Shown here piece by piece: positions 8,898 through 17,048 of a stretch of DNA of 39,396 bases. The notes beneath the pieces were generated by a model. It searched no databases. It saw only the letters and a list, made by a program, of their open reading frames with translations, and was not told where the DNA came from. Each line of letters begins with the position of its first letter. Within the stretch, counting starts at the first letter, position 1. The translations under genes were made by a program, and so were the position numbers. This stretch comes from a virus: positions 1 through 39,396 of IMG/VR virus record IMGVR_UViG_3300021354_000003; one strand, given 5' to 3'.

Positions 8898-9395
8898 ATG
8901 TCAGTTAATCTATCGCCCGTAGGCGGCGCAGGATGGCAGTTTTTTAGTAATAATGGTGTGCCTTTAGCGGGCGGGTTAATCTATACCTACGCTGCGGGTA
9001 CAACTACGCCTTTAGCTACTTATACTTCAGCTAATGGTTTAACTGCAAATAGTAACCCCGTTATCTTAGATGCCGCAGGGCGTCCCCCCAATGAAATTTG
9101 GCTAACTGGCGGTTCTAGCTATAAGTTGGTGCTTAAAGACTCTACTTATGTCCAAATATGGACAATGGATAATCTAAGCGGTTTACCTTCCGCCGGAACA
9201 CAATCCTACCAAACTGCTACGCAAAGCCAAACTTTGTTCTCAGGGCTTACTTATACCGTTGGCAACAATAGCTTAAGTGTATTTGTTAACGGTAGTAAAC
9301 AGATTGTAGGCTTAAACTACACCGAAACATCGTCTAGCTCAATTACCTTTGTAACTGGGTTAAACGTAGATGATGTTGTAGAGTTCTTACAATAA
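8898..9395 (+). CDS. Short fibre or spike adaptor (head-binding-like domain plus shared fibre domain)
   Basis: Residues 1-100 (SVNLSPVGGAGWQFFSNNG, GGLIYTYAAGTTTP, PVILDAAGRPPNEIWL, SYKLVLKD) form a widespread phage domain that resembles the head-binding domain of P22-type tailspikes. Residues about 107-165 repeat the domain found at about 433-495 of the 4056-5954 fibre, sharing the exact stretch FVNGSKQI and a run of identical bases encoding it. At 165 residues it lacks its own receptor-binding tip, so it may be an adaptor that docks another fibre, or a truncated remnant of a longer one. The ribosome site is TTAGGAGCTTAT. Confidence 0.75.
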   Translation: MSVNLSPVGGAGWQFFSNNGVPLAGGLIYTYAAGTTTPLATYTSANGLTANSNPVILDAAGRPPNEIWLTGGSSYKLVLKDSTYVQIWTMDNLSGLPSAGTQSYQTATQSQTLFSGLTYTVGNNSLSVFVNGSKQIVGLNYTETSSSSITFVTGLNVDDVVEFLQ

Positions 9396-9396
9396 T

Positions 9397-9777
9397 ATGC
9401 AATTGCTTAATACCGAACAAAAAACAAATTTTGCCGAACAATTTAAAGCAAATGAAGGTCAATTTGCTATAGATTTAGGCACCGTGCATCACTTTTCGTC
9501 TGGCGTATACGCCAAACAAATGCACTTGCCTAAAGGCTATGTAGCTATGAGCCATGCCCATAATTACGATCATTTGAGTATTTTAGGTAAAGGACGCGTT
9601 ATTGTTCGTACAGATAACGATGCGGTTGAATATATTGCACCTGCTTGTATTACTATTAAAGCCAAAACTTATCATCAAATTGAAGCGCTTGAGGACGCCG
9701 TGTGGTTTTGTATTCACGCCGCAGAAAAATCAGATGCCAATAAGATTGATGAAGTTTTGATTTGTAGGGATTGCTGA
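9397..9777 (+). CDS. Cupin-fold protein
   Basis: This 126-residue single-domain cupin has the first motif MSHAHNYDHLSILGKGRVIV (residues 51-70, candidate metal ligands H53, H55 and H59) and a second motif region with H93 (TIKAKTYHQIEAL). The fold usually binds one metal ion; functions range from isomerase to dioxygenase to sensor and cannot be told apart here. The gene starts one base after the adaptor stop and its own stop overlaps the next start (TGATG), so it is probably made together with the hydroxylase that follows. Its place inside the tail/ejection block suggests action on phage particles or on the envelope late in infection, but that is inference. Confidence 0.75.
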   Translation: MQLLNTEQKTNFAEQFKANEGQFAIDLGTVHHFSSGVYAKQMHLPKGYVAMSHAHNYDHLSILGKGRVIVRTDNDAVEYIAPACITIKAKTYHQIEALEDAVWFCIHAAEKSDANKIDEVLICRDC

Positions 9778-10340
9778 TGCACAAGTCTATTCGGCTATTA
9801 TTTAGGGGAATAAATGTAGAACCTTTGGTTCATGCTATTACCCGCCAACCTTGGCTTTGGGATAAGCATACTCAAAGAACTGAAGTATATGGCGGCCCGC
9901 ATAAAAATATTAGTGACATTTGGGCGCGTTATGCTCCAATTGAAATGCTTAAAGAACCAGCAGATTTTGCTAAAGAACATGATTCTGTATGGTATGACGC
10001 TGGATATGCGTTGCCACAAATTAGACCAATTGCTATGTCGTTAATGGCTGCTGTTGAAGGTGAACGCTTGGGCGGTATCTTAATTACCAAGATTCCACCC
10101 GGCGGTTGTGTTAAACCGCACATTGACGAAGGTTGGCACGCGGATTATTATGACAAATATGCCGTACAATTGCAGGGAAACTGCGACCAAGCATTTTGTT
10201 TTGAGAATGAGCAATTATCTGCGTTACCCGGCGATGTCTATTGGTTTAACAATAAAAATAGCCATTGGATTGTTAATAATAGTACCGAAGATCGGATGAC
10301 AATGATTATCTGTATTCGGTCAGATCGTAAAGGAGTTTGA
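9777..10340 (+). CDS. Aspartyl/asparaginyl beta-hydroxylase-like 2OG-Fe(II) oxygenase
   Basis: I start it at the ATG at 9777 (187 residues), which overlaps the cupin stop and follows TAGGGATTGC; an earlier TTG at 9771 is possible. The segment ITKIPPGGCVKPHIDEGWH carries the H-x-D iron ligands (about H115 and D117). SALPGDVYWFNNKNSHWIVN gives the distal His (about H163), and EDRMTMIICIR gives an Arg (about R173) suited to hold 2-oxoglutarate. All expected residues of the double-stranded beta-helix oxygenase are present, so the enzyme should be active. The family hydroxylates protein side chains; the substrate is unknown. Confidence 0.8.
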   Translation: MHKSIRLLFRGINVEPLVHAITRQPWLWDKHTQRTEVYGGPHKNISDIWARYAPIEMLKEPADFAKEHDSVWYDAGYALPQIRPIAMSLMAAVEGERLGGILITKIPPGGCVKPHIDEGWHADYYDKYAVQLQGNCDQAFCFENEQLSALPGDVYWFNNKNSHWIVNNSTEDRMTMIICIRSDRKGV

Positions 10341-10341
10341 T

Positions 10342-11139
10342 ATGCCATGGGGAGCCGCAGCTATTGCAGGAGCCACTCTTGTCGGTGGATATATGTCGTC
10401 ACAAGCATCAAAAAGCGCTGCTCAAACACAAGCGGACGCCGCTAATAATGCAACCACAGCTAATACTGCTGCAACGCAACAACAAATTGCACTAAGTGAA
10501 CCTTGGCGTACATCGGGTACAACGGCGTTAAATCAACTATCCGCTATGACCCAACCTGGCGGCGCAGCTACACAAAACTTTAGTTATGCTCCGTTTGATT
10601 ACAATGCCAATACTGATCCAGGCACGCAATTTAGGTTAAAACAAGGCATGGATGCCATGAACGCTACTGCGGCAGCTAGAGGTGGTTTGATTTCTGGTAA
10701 CGCCCTTAAAGCAGGCCAAGACTATGGTCAATCGCAAGGGTCACAAGAATATAGCAATGCGTTTAACCGTTATTTGCAAAACTATAGCAACGCTCAAAAT
10801 ACGTTTCAATTAAATCGCAATAACTTATTGCAACCTTTGCAATTCTTAAGTGGTCAAGGTCAAGCTGCGGCGGCTAATCAAGCTTCTAATATTGGCGCAG
10901 GCGCGGCTAACAACGCTGCATTATCTACAGGCGCCGCTAATGCAACTGCTGCTGGTCAAGTTGGCTCTGCTAATGCTTATACTAACGCTATTGGTCAAGG
11001 TGTAGGTGCATACCAAATGAATCAATTGATTAACCGTTCTGCATATAATTCGCCGTCTAGCGGCGGTAATTATTATGGAGCTAACGGCGGTAATTACGGC
11101 CCAACCGAATCTGGCGGTAATTTAGTCGTTCAACCGTAA
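10342..11139 (+). CDS. Ejection (DNA transfer) protein, P22 gp7-like
   Basis: The 265-residue protein begins PWGAAAIAGATLVGGYMSSQASKSAA, a short Gly/Ala-rich hydrophobic segment followed by a helical Ala/Gln/Asn-rich region with SEPWRTSGTTALNQL and DPGTQFRLKQGMDAMNATAAARGG. This pattern is common in the first ejection protein of P22-like podoviruses. The tail is Asn/Gly-rich and low in complexity. These proteins are packed in the virion and enter the host envelope with DNA to form a channel. The ribosome site AAAGGAGTTTGAT precedes the start. Two further candidate internal proteins follow directly. Confidence 0.72.
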   Translation: MPWGAAAIAGATLVGGYMSSQASKSAAQTQADAANNATTANTAATQQQIALSEPWRTSGTTALNQLSAMTQPGGAATQNFSYAPFDYNANTDPGTQFRLKQGMDAMNATAAARGGLISGNALKAGQDYGQSQGSQEYSNAFNRYLQNYSNAQNTFQLNRNNLLQPLQFLSGQGQAAAANQASNIGAGAANNAALSTGAANATAAGQVGSANAYTNAIGQGVGAYQMNQLINRSAYNSPSSGGNYYGANGGNYGPTESGGNLVVQP

Positions 11140-11148
11140 GGAATAAAT

Positions 11149-12480
11149 ATGCCAATTGATCCAAGTATCCCCCTCCAAGTTCAACCTTTAAAACTTGAAT
11201 CGCCCGTTAATCAGTTAACGATGATGAATGAAGCGTTGAAATACGGTGAAATGAATCGTTCTATTGATACGCAAAACAAATTACGTGAGTTATATTCACA
11301 AGGCACTGATATTAGTACGCCTGAAGGTTTTAAACAAATTGCGGCTGTTGATCCTATGTCGGCTATAAAGCTTAGAACACAAGCTTTAGAAGGTCGTAAA
11401 TTACAATCACAAGTAGATACTTCTGAATTTAATTTAAAAAATAATAAAATTAATACTGCTATTACTACTATAGCAAATTTGCATACGCCTGAAGAAGCGG
11501 CAACAAGTATTGCTAAACAAGTTGAAAGCGGTGATATTCCGCCTGAACGGGGACAACAATTAATGCAACATTTAAAAACCGTTCCTTTTACGCAATTTAA
11601 AACAGATCAATTAACAGGCATTTTGTCTGCTAAAGATAATTTATCTTTTACTACGCTTAACGCTAATCAAAAAGCATCTTTGGCACAAGCTGATAGTCAT
11701 TTCCAACAACGTTTGGCGCAAGAAACTGCTACTGGCGCATTGACACCTGAAACTACTGATTTATTAGCTCAAACGTACATTAAAACAGGTCAAATGCCTC
11801 CTTTGGGTATGGGTAAAGCCGCTACTGTATTGCGTCAATCAGTGCTTAACCGCGCGGCTCAAATAAGTATGGGCGGCGGCGCAAATCCAGATGGAACTGC
11901 TAAACCTAATGTTAGCGCTGAAGATGCGGCGTCAAATATTGTTCAAAACAAATCTAGCTTAATCGGCAATAGAGCATCTGAACGTACATTAGGTACTAAT
12001 TTAGCTAATATTGTTGCAGCGGGTAGCGAAGCAGAAAAAATGATTAATATTGCGCAAACTTACGCAACTAAAATTAATCCTACAGATTATCCCGTGATTA
12101 ATACGGCAGGCAATTATATTGCTAAAAATTCAGGCGATCCTACACAAGCTGGTTTAGCTACCTCTTTAAACTCACTTGTTAACGCGTATGCTAGAGCAAT
12201 TAACCCTAAAGGTGTTGCCACCGTATCAGACAAAAATCACGCCCGTGAAGTTATTAACACAAATATGGCATCTGGGCAATTTAACGAAGTATTTAGTGTT
12301 ATGCGTCAAGAAATGGCTGCCGCGCAAGCTGCACCTGAAGAAGCGCGGGCTAAAATTCGTAATACAAGCGGTAAAGAAACAATTACTGCTAAAAAAATTA
12401 GCAACGATGTTGACTATAACGCTTTGCCATCTGGTGTTGAGTTTATAGCTCCTGATGGAAGTCACCGGAGAAAACCATAA
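11149..12480 (+). CDS. Putative internal virion/ejection protein
   Basis: This 443-residue, mostly helical protein is rich in Gln, Ala and Thr, with segments such as ALKYGEMNRSIDTQNKLREL and TLNANQKASLAQADSHFQQRL that suggest coiled coils. I see no membrane segment or catalytic motif. It starts 9 bases after the first ejection protein with AAGGAATAAAT before the ATG, and its stop overlaps the next start (TAATG). Order, size and composition match the second of the three ejection proteins of P22-like phages (gp20 position). Assignment rests on position and general character rather than on a recognised domain. Confidence 0.65.
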   Translation: MPIDPSIPLQVQPLKLESPVNQLTMMNEALKYGEMNRSIDTQNKLRELYSQGTDISTPEGFKQIAAVDPMSAIKLRTQALEGRKLQSQVDTSEFNLKNNKINTAITTIANLHTPEEAATSIAKQVESGDIPPERGQQLMQHLKTVPFTQFKTDQLTGILSAKDNLSFTTLNANQKASLAQADSHFQQRLAQETATGALTPETTDLLAQTYIKTGQMPPLGMGKAATVLRQSVLNRAAQISMGGGANPDGTAKPNVSAEDAASNIVQNKSSLIGNRASERTLGTNLANIVAAGSEAEKMINIAQTYATKINPTDYPVINTAGNYIAKNSGDPTQAGLATSLNSLVNAYARAINPKGVATVSDKNHAREVINTNMASGQFNEVFSVMRQEMAAAQAAPEEARAKIRNTSGKETITAKKISNDVDYNALPSGVEFIAPDGSHRRKP

Positions 12481-14411
12481 TGGGATGGCAAGACGCGCCT
12501 GTAGTTGGAACTGTAGCTGTATCTGACGGCAATAATTGGCAATCTGCGCCTTTGGTTGGATCACCACGTCAAAATGTTCAAGCTGAACCGGATCGCTCGG
12601 TATTAGGTTTTGCGGGTAATGTCGTTAAAAGTGGCGCAAACATGGTCAAAGGAATTGCAAGCGCTGTTGCTCACCCTGTAGATACTTTAGGTACAACGCT
12701 TGATATAGGCGCGGGTGCTTTACAAAATGTATTGCCAAAACCTTTAGTTGATTTTATAAACAAAAGCGAAACACCTGAAGCGCTTGCGGCAGGCAAACGC
12801 GCTGTAGAAATAGCCAACGCTGTTGGCGGTCAATATAAAAAAGATTACGGCACTTTAGAAGGCATTAAAAGTAAACTGTATAACGACCCTGTAGGCGTCG
12901 CCGCTGATCTTTCTACGCTACTTTCAGGCGGTTCAACAATTGCTACAAAATTGGGCGCTGTAAACACTGCTGCAAATTTAAGTAAAGCCGCCACGATTAC
13001 TAATCCTATGAACGCTATCGGCGTTGCAGGCGCGCAAATTGGTAAAATACCTGTCGTTGGCCAAGCAATAGCAAATGCTCCTAGTAAACTTACAGATTTA
13101 ACAGTTAATACGCTTTCAAATATTGCTAATCCAAAAGCAGCGGCTTTGCTTGCGGCTACAGAGGGAAAAGCGCCTGAAATAGTTAATGCGTTAACTAATT
13201 CACAAAAAACTTTTACGCCGGGTTATCAGCCTACAGCAGCGGAAGTAATGACCAATTTAAACCTTACTAAGCTTCCCGCTGCCGAAATTCAATGGGCAAA
13301 CAAGGGTGAAAGAGCAGGCACCGAAACAGCTAGAACTTTATACCATCAACGCGAACTAGCACAAAATCAAGCACTTTTGAATCAATTAGTTGTCGAGCCT
13401 ACAACGATTCCTATATCAGAAACACGTCGTACAGGTGTAACTGCGCCTATGTATGAAAAAGCTTTGGCACCTGCTCTAGCTAATTTTTTCCCTGAAACAA
13501 GCGCAATAAAAAGCACGGCAGAAACTAGATTAATGGGAATTGATAGCAATATATCTAAATTAATTAAAGATAACCCCGCTAATCCTGAGTTAATTACGCA
13601 ACTTCAGGCTGTACAAAAAGGAATGCGCGACGCAAAAGGTAATCTTTATACCGAGCCAAAACAAATATCTTCTATTTCAGAAGGCATTGGTAAAGCATTA
13701 GACACAGTTAAGGATAATTTTGTTCGTTCTGAACTTACCGCCCTTAAAAAAGATGTTTATGGCGCTATTCCTGAGTACGCAGCCGCACAAAAGAAATTTG
13801 CTGAGTTAAGTAAGCCAATTAATCAAGCCGAAGTTGCAGGTTTTCTTAAATCACAATTAGAAAATAGCGCAACTGGCGGTTTAACAGAAGCTAAATTTAT
13901 AAAGTCTATTGAAAATGCGCCGGGGACTGTTAAATCAGCAACAGGTTTAACTAAAGTTGAAGATCTAAATAAAGTGCTTGAGCCTGAACAAATTAATATT
14001 CTTAATCAAATTAAAAGCGATTTAGTTAATCGTGAAAAAGCAATTACTCAAGCTAAAGCTGGTGGGGCTACAGGCGCGTTAGAAGGCGCTCAAATGCCAA
14101 AAGCACCAAGCATATTTAACAAAACTGTATCTTTAGCGGGCGATATTCTTAACCGTTTGCAAGGTAAAATTGATCGAAAAATTGCTATGGAATTAGCTGT
14201 TGATATGCTAGATCCTAATAAAGCTGTGATGTCTATTAGCGAAGCATGGCAACATGGCAAAACAAAAGAATATTATTCAAAATTGCTTAAAGAAAGCGCA
14301 AAAGAAGCAATTAAAGTTACGGCGTCACAACCAGCGGTAGCCGCAGGTCAAATAACTAACGCGCTTCAATTGCGTTCACAGCAACCTAACCAAAACGCGC
14401 TTGCGAGGTAG
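12480..14411 (+). CDS. Putative internal virion/ejection protein (third)
   Basis: The 643-residue protein has a short N-terminal repeat (WQDAPVVGTVAVSDGNNWQSAPLVG), then a Gly/Ala-rich hydrophobic stretch near residues 38-60, and a long helical body with many Ala, Lys and Glu residues. The N-terminal motif WxDAPVV is often seen at the start of large internal virion proteins of podoviruses. It is the last and largest of three consecutive genes in the ejection-protein position (gp16-like place). No lytic transglycosylase motif is apparent. It probably crosses into the host envelope with the DNA. Confidence 0.65.
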   Translation: MGWQDAPVVGTVAVSDGNNWQSAPLVGSPRQNVQAEPDRSVLGFAGNVVKSGANMVKGIASAVAHPVDTLGTTLDIGAGALQNVLPKPLVDFINKSETPEALAAGKRAVEIANAVGGQYKKDYGTLEGIKSKLYNDPVGVAADLSTLLSGGSTIATKLGAVNTAANLSKAATITNPMNAIGVAGAQIGKIPVVGQAIANAPSKLTDLTVNTLSNIANPKAAALLAATEGKAPEIVNALTNSQKTFTPGYQPTAAEVMTNLNLTKLPAAEIQWANKGERAGTETARTLYHQRELAQNQALLNQLVVEPTTIPISETRRTGVTAPMYEKALAPALANFFPETSAIKSTAETRLMGIDSNISKLIKDNPANPELITQLQAVQKGMRDAKGNLYTEPKQISSISEGIGKALDTVKDNFVRSELTALKKDVYGAIPEYAAAQKKFAELSKPINQAEVAGFLKSQLENSATGGLTEAKFIKSIENAPGTVKSATGLTKVEDLNKVLEPEQINILNQIKSDLVNREKAITQAKAGGATGALEGAQMPKAPSIFNKTVSLAGDILNRLQGKIDRKIAMELAVDMLDPNKAVMSISEAWQHGKTKEYYSKLLKESAKEAIKVTASQPAVAAGQITNALQLRSQQPNQNALAR

Positions 14412-14414
14412 ATC

Positions 14415-14651
14415 ATGGATTGGCAATACTTATTCAATTTAATTGGTGCTGGTGCGGCGATTGGTGTTGGTTGGTGGTGTCGCCAGATATGGGACTCAGT
14501 ACAAGTTCTTAAAAAAGATGTTCAAAGTATTGAAGTATCGTTACCAACAAATTATGTTCGCAAAGTAGATTTAGACGCTAAGTTTGATAAGTTAGAGGCT
14601 ACTTTGCAACGTATTTTGGATAAGTTAGATTTAAAGGCAGATAAAGAATGA
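14415..14651 (+). CDS. Small membrane protein with coiled coil, possible holin-related
   Basis: The 78-residue protein has one N-terminal membrane segment (residues about 7-22, IGAGAAIGVGWWC) and a charged helical tail (KKDVQSIEVSLPTNYVRK, FDKLEATLQRILDKLDLK) likely to be a coiled coil. It follows the ejection gene by 3 bases, with GAGG before the ATG, and overlaps the next gene by 4 bases (ATGA). It opens the lysis cassette, so a holin or antiholin role is plausible. A one-segment protein with a coiled coil is a known arrangement in phage lysis modules. Confidence 0.65.
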   Translation: MDWQYLFNLIGAGAAIGVGWWCRQIWDSVQVLKKDVQSIEVSLPTNYVRKVDLDAKFDKLEATLQRILDKLDLKADKE

Positions 14652-14836
14652 AGATGTACAAGTCAAAGACTATGTGGTTTTCTTTGGCTTTAGTCATTGT
14701 AGGATCTTTGTACGACAATTTGTCCTATCTACAAAATGTTATAGACCCTAAATACTATGGGTTTACTTTAGTAACCATAGGAATTATTTGCGCTGTTTTA
14801 AGATTTTATACCACGCAACCTTTGGCTGAAAAATGA
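14648..14836 (+). CDS. Holin-like small membrane protein
   Basis: This 62-residue protein has two predicted membrane segments (residues about 10-24, WFSLALVIVGSLYD, and about 38-54, GFTLVTIGIICAVLRFY) with a short basic N-terminus. Its size and topology match small class II-like holins, and it sits directly before the spanin and endolysin genes, overlapping both neighbours by 4 bases. The holin would make holes in the inner membrane; since the endolysin below shows no signal peptide, it needs such a hole. Confidence 0.72.
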   Translation: MKMYKSKTMWFSLALVIVGSLYDNLSYLQNVIDPKYYGFTLVTIGIICAVLRFYTTQPLAEK

Positions 14837-15222
14837 TCTCTTATGCGCGAATCGGAATTTTGGTTGGTCTTTTTATGGCTGGTTTGCTTTTGGGCTGGGG
14901 TTATGAGTATCGGAATTTGGTGGCCTACAAAGCAGAAGTTGAAGCAGTGGCTAAAATTCAACAAGCCAAAAACGAATCCATCGTCAAGCAACAAACGCTA
15001 GTCAATAAGGGGATTGAAAATGAGTACCAAGCTAAGCTATCTGCTCTTAAGTCTTATTATGGTGGGCTGCGCTACCCCAGTAGCGGTTCAATGTCCGCCG
15101 TACCCCAATCCACCATCGGTATTGATGGAAAAGCCACCAACCTTGAACTTGCTTGCGCCTATACAACGCAACAATTAGTATCGCTCCAAGATTTTATTAG
15201 GCAACAACTTGAAGTCAAATGA
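14833..15222 (+). CDS. Rz: i-spanin, Rz-like
   Basis: The 129-residue protein has an N-terminal membrane anchor (residues about 5-22, ARIGILVGLFMAGLLLGWGY) and a periplasmic helical stretch (KAEVEAVAKIQQAKNESIVKQ), the usual make-up of Rz. It anchors in the inner membrane and pairs with the outer-membrane lipoprotein Rz1 to fuse the two membranes in the last step of lysis. The Rz1 gene lies wholly inside this gene in the +1 frame (15020-15178), as in lambda. It overlaps the holin-like gene before it and the endolysin after it by 4 bases each. Confidence 0.82.
   Translation: MISYARIGILVGLFMAGLLLGWGYEYRNLVAYKAEVEAVAKIQQAKNESIVKQQTLVNKGIENEYQAKLSALKSYYGGLRYPSSGSMSAVPQSTIGIDGKATNLELACAYTTQQLVSLQDFIRQQLEVK
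15020..15178 (+). CDS. Rz1: o-spanin, Rz1-like lipoprotein nested inside Rz in the +1 frame
   Basis: Reading the +1 frame within Rz gives a 52-residue protein with a basic start, a hydrophobic signal (SYLLLSLIMVGC) and a lipobox ending at Cys17. The mature part is short and Pro-rich (CPPYPNPPSVL, EKPP). These are the defining traits of Rz1: type II signal peptide, outer-membrane lipoprotein, Pro-rich linker. The start ATG at 15020 has GGGGATTGAAA before it. The nested arrangement is the same as lambda Rz/Rz1. The ORF is under 60 codons and would be missed by usual cutoffs. Confidence 0.85.
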   Translation: MSTKLSYLLLSLIMVGCATPVAVQCPPYPNPPSVLMEKPPTLNLLAPIQRNN

Positions 15223-15662
15223 GTCCGAATTTAAAAGCATTTCTTGATATGATTGCGGTGTCTGAAGGCACTGCTGGAAAAGGTGACGATGGTTATAATG
15301 TCATTGTTGGGGGCGGTTTATTTGAAAGCTATGATGACCATCCAAGAAAATTGGTATGGATTCGTCCCGGCCTTGCGTCCACAGCGGCGGGCAGATATCA
15401 ACTCTTAAGCCGTTATTATGATGCTTATAAGAAACAACTTGATTTACCCAACTTTAGCCCTATATCTCAAGATTTAATTGCAGTGCAACAAATTAAAGAA
15501 CGTGGGGCATTGCAAGATATTGAAAAAGGCTACATTAGCATAGCAATTGATAAGGTTAAAAACATCTGGGCATCCCTGCCTGGCGCTGGCTATAACCAAC
15601 ATGAAAACAAGCTAGATAAATTAATTACAGCTTATAAAGACGCAGGTGGTACAGTAGCGTAA
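15219..15662 (+). CDS. Endolysin, lambda R-like lytic transglycosylase (GH104 type)
   Basis: The 147-residue protein follows lambda R closely along its length: FLDMIAVSEGT (catalytic Glu at about residue 15), NVIVGGGLFESYDDHPRKL, ASTAAGRYQLLSRYYDAYKKQL, QQIKERGALQDIEKG and IWASLPGAGYNQHENKLDKL. Lambda R cuts the glycan strands of peptidoglycan to 1,6-anhydro ends. No signal peptide is seen, so it reaches the periplasm through holin holes. The start overlaps the Rz stop by 4 bases. Relatedness to lambda R, inside a P22-like genome, shows the usual modular exchange of lysis genes. Confidence 0.92.
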   Translation: MSPNLKAFLDMIAVSEGTAGKGDDGYNVIVGGGLFESYDDHPRKLVWIRPGLASTAAGRYQLLSRYYDAYKKQLDLPNFSPISQDLIAVQQIKERGALQDIEKGYISIAIDKVKNIWASLPGAGYNQHENKLDKLITAYKDAGGTVA

Positions 15663-15714
15663 CTAAGTTGTCATAATTGCCTGATTTAATTGGCAAAATT
15701 CTATTAAGGTAGAT

Positions 15715-16695
15715 ATGAAACACAGCGAAAAGTCTGATAAAGAGTTTATTGCTTTATGGAAAAAGCTAGGATCGCCCACCTTAGTTGCAAAAGAACTAGG
15801 GGTAAACCCTAGAAGTGCTATGACTAGGCGTAGCAACTTAGAAATACGTTATAAAGTTGAATTACCAACTTTTAATTCTCAACGAGATGAAAAAAAGCCT
15901 AAACAAAAAAAGATAGAATTAGCAGCGCACAACGTCCGTAGAGGCATTGATATTGATAAAGTCAAACACGTTATAGTGTTCTCAGACGCTCATTTCACCG
16001 ATACCACCACTGCGGCGTTTAAAGCCCTCTTAAAGATGATTAAAGAGTTTAAGCCACAGGTGATCATCTGCAACGGCGACGCCTTCGACGGGCAGGTTTT
16101 AAGCCGTTTCCCGTCAATTAATTACGATGCCAAGCCTACAGTCCTTGAAGAACTTAAAGCTTGCCGTGACCATTTAGATCAAATTGAAAAAATAAGACCT
16201 GCGGGATGCCGTCTAATATGGACGTTGGGTAATCACGATATGCGCTACGAGGCTTGGTTAGTTAACAAAGTGCCTGAATATAGCGGCGTAGATGGGTTTA
16301 GCCTTAAATATCACTTTCCTAATTGGGAAACGTGTTGGAGCTTTTGGATAGGCGAAGAAACCGTAGTCAAACACCGGTTTAAAGGTGGCCGTACGGCAGG
16401 CTATAGCAATTTGGTTGCAGCGGGCAACACAAACATTATTACGGGGCATACACACGTTCTCTGTGTTAGCCCAATCAGTAACTACCAAGGCAACTTTTTT
16501 GGGGTACAGACTGGATGTTTGGCTGATCCTATGTCATCTACTTTCGAATATGTGGAAGATAATCCCCTTGACTGGCGTTCTGGATTTGTCATGTTATCGT
16601 TTGATCAAGGTCGAATGTTAATGCCTGAGCTTATTATGGTTAGCGATGAACAAAATGGCGAGTATGAATTTCGTGGCGCTATACACTGCGTATGA
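15715..16695 (+). CDS. Calcineurin-like metallophosphoesterase with N-terminal helix-turn-helix
   Basis: Residues 1-50 (SDKEFIALWKKLGSPTLVAKELGVNPRSAMTRRS) look like a helix-turn-helix. The catalytic domain follows with all metal-binding motifs: FSDAHF (D91, H93), CNGDAFDG (D122), TLGNHDM (N173, H174) and TGHTHV (H245, H247). The family cuts phosphoester bonds in nucleotides, nucleic acids or proteins; the HTH hints at a nucleic-acid substrate. It starts after a 52-base gap behind the endolysin, with TTAAGGTAGAT before the ATG, and overlaps the SprT-like gene by 4 bases. The role in infection is unknown. Confidence 0.85.
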   Translation: MKHSEKSDKEFIALWKKLGSPTLVAKELGVNPRSAMTRRSNLEIRYKVELPTFNSQRDEKKPKQKKIELAAHNVRRGIDIDKVKHVIVFSDAHFTDTTTAAFKALLKMIKEFKPQVIICNGDAFDGQVLSRFPSINYDAKPTVLEELKACRDHLDQIEKIRPAGCRLIWTLGNHDMRYEAWLVNKVPEYSGVDGFSLKYHFPNWETCWSFWIGEETVVKHRFKGGRTAGYSNLVAAGNTNIITGHTHVLCVSPISNYQGNFFGVQTGCLADPMSSTFEYVEDNPLDWRSGFVMLSFDQGRMLMPELIMVSDEQNGEYEFRGAIHCV

Positions 16696-17039
16696 AACTT
16701 ACCCCATTTATATTAGAAAATTTGTACCTTTGTATGGCTGCTTGTCATCCAATGCGTAACTGGGATTTGCCTGCGCCTGAACTTATCCAGTTCAAGGTTA
16801 CAAGGGAATCAGACGCTATGGCTACCTATCGCTACGATGAATCCCTAGAAAAGCCCCATATTATTACTATTAGCCGTTTGCGTAATGAACATTTTGATAC
16901 CGTTCAACGCAGCCTTGCCCATGAAATTTGTCACATGAGCTTTTGGAAAACAGATTACTGGGATAAACACGGTAAAGCGTTCAAGATCCGTACGCGGCAG
17001 ATTGCAAGAGAATTTGGTTGGGATAGCTTAGAATTATGA
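16692..17039 (+). CDS. SprT-like zinc metalloprotease
   Basis: This 115-residue protein has the zinc motif HEICH (H77, E78, H81) followed by H93 in DKHGKAFK as a likely third ligand, the layout of SprT-like (WSS1/Spartan-type) proteases. It is compact and lacks the C-terminal zinc ribbon seen in bacterial SprT. Cellular Spartan proteases cut proteins cross-linked to DNA; a viral role in clearing DNA-bound proteins is possible but not shown. It is the last rightward gene before a convergent junction and is coupled to the phosphoesterase gene by an ATGA overlap. Confidence 0.72.
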   Translation: MKLTPFILENLYLCMAACHPMRNWDLPAPELIQFKVTRESDAMATYRYDESLEKPHIITISRLRNEHFDTVQRSLAHEICHMSFWKTDYWDKHGKAFKIRTRQIAREFGWDSLEL

Positions 17040-17048
17040 CGGGGTGTT

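Noticed and set aside
9771-9776. TTG start for the hydroxylase
   Set aside because: The ATG at 9777 overlaps the cupin stop and has better spacing to TAGGGA; the two extra residues add nothing conserved.
12226-12567. 113-codon reverse frame across two ejection-protein genes
   Set aside because: No ribosome site or family pattern; lies antisense to two well supported, coupled genes.
15663-15714. Promoter in the 52-base gap before the metallophosphoesterase
   Set aside because: TTGTCA and TTGCCT occur but no -10 with proper spacing.
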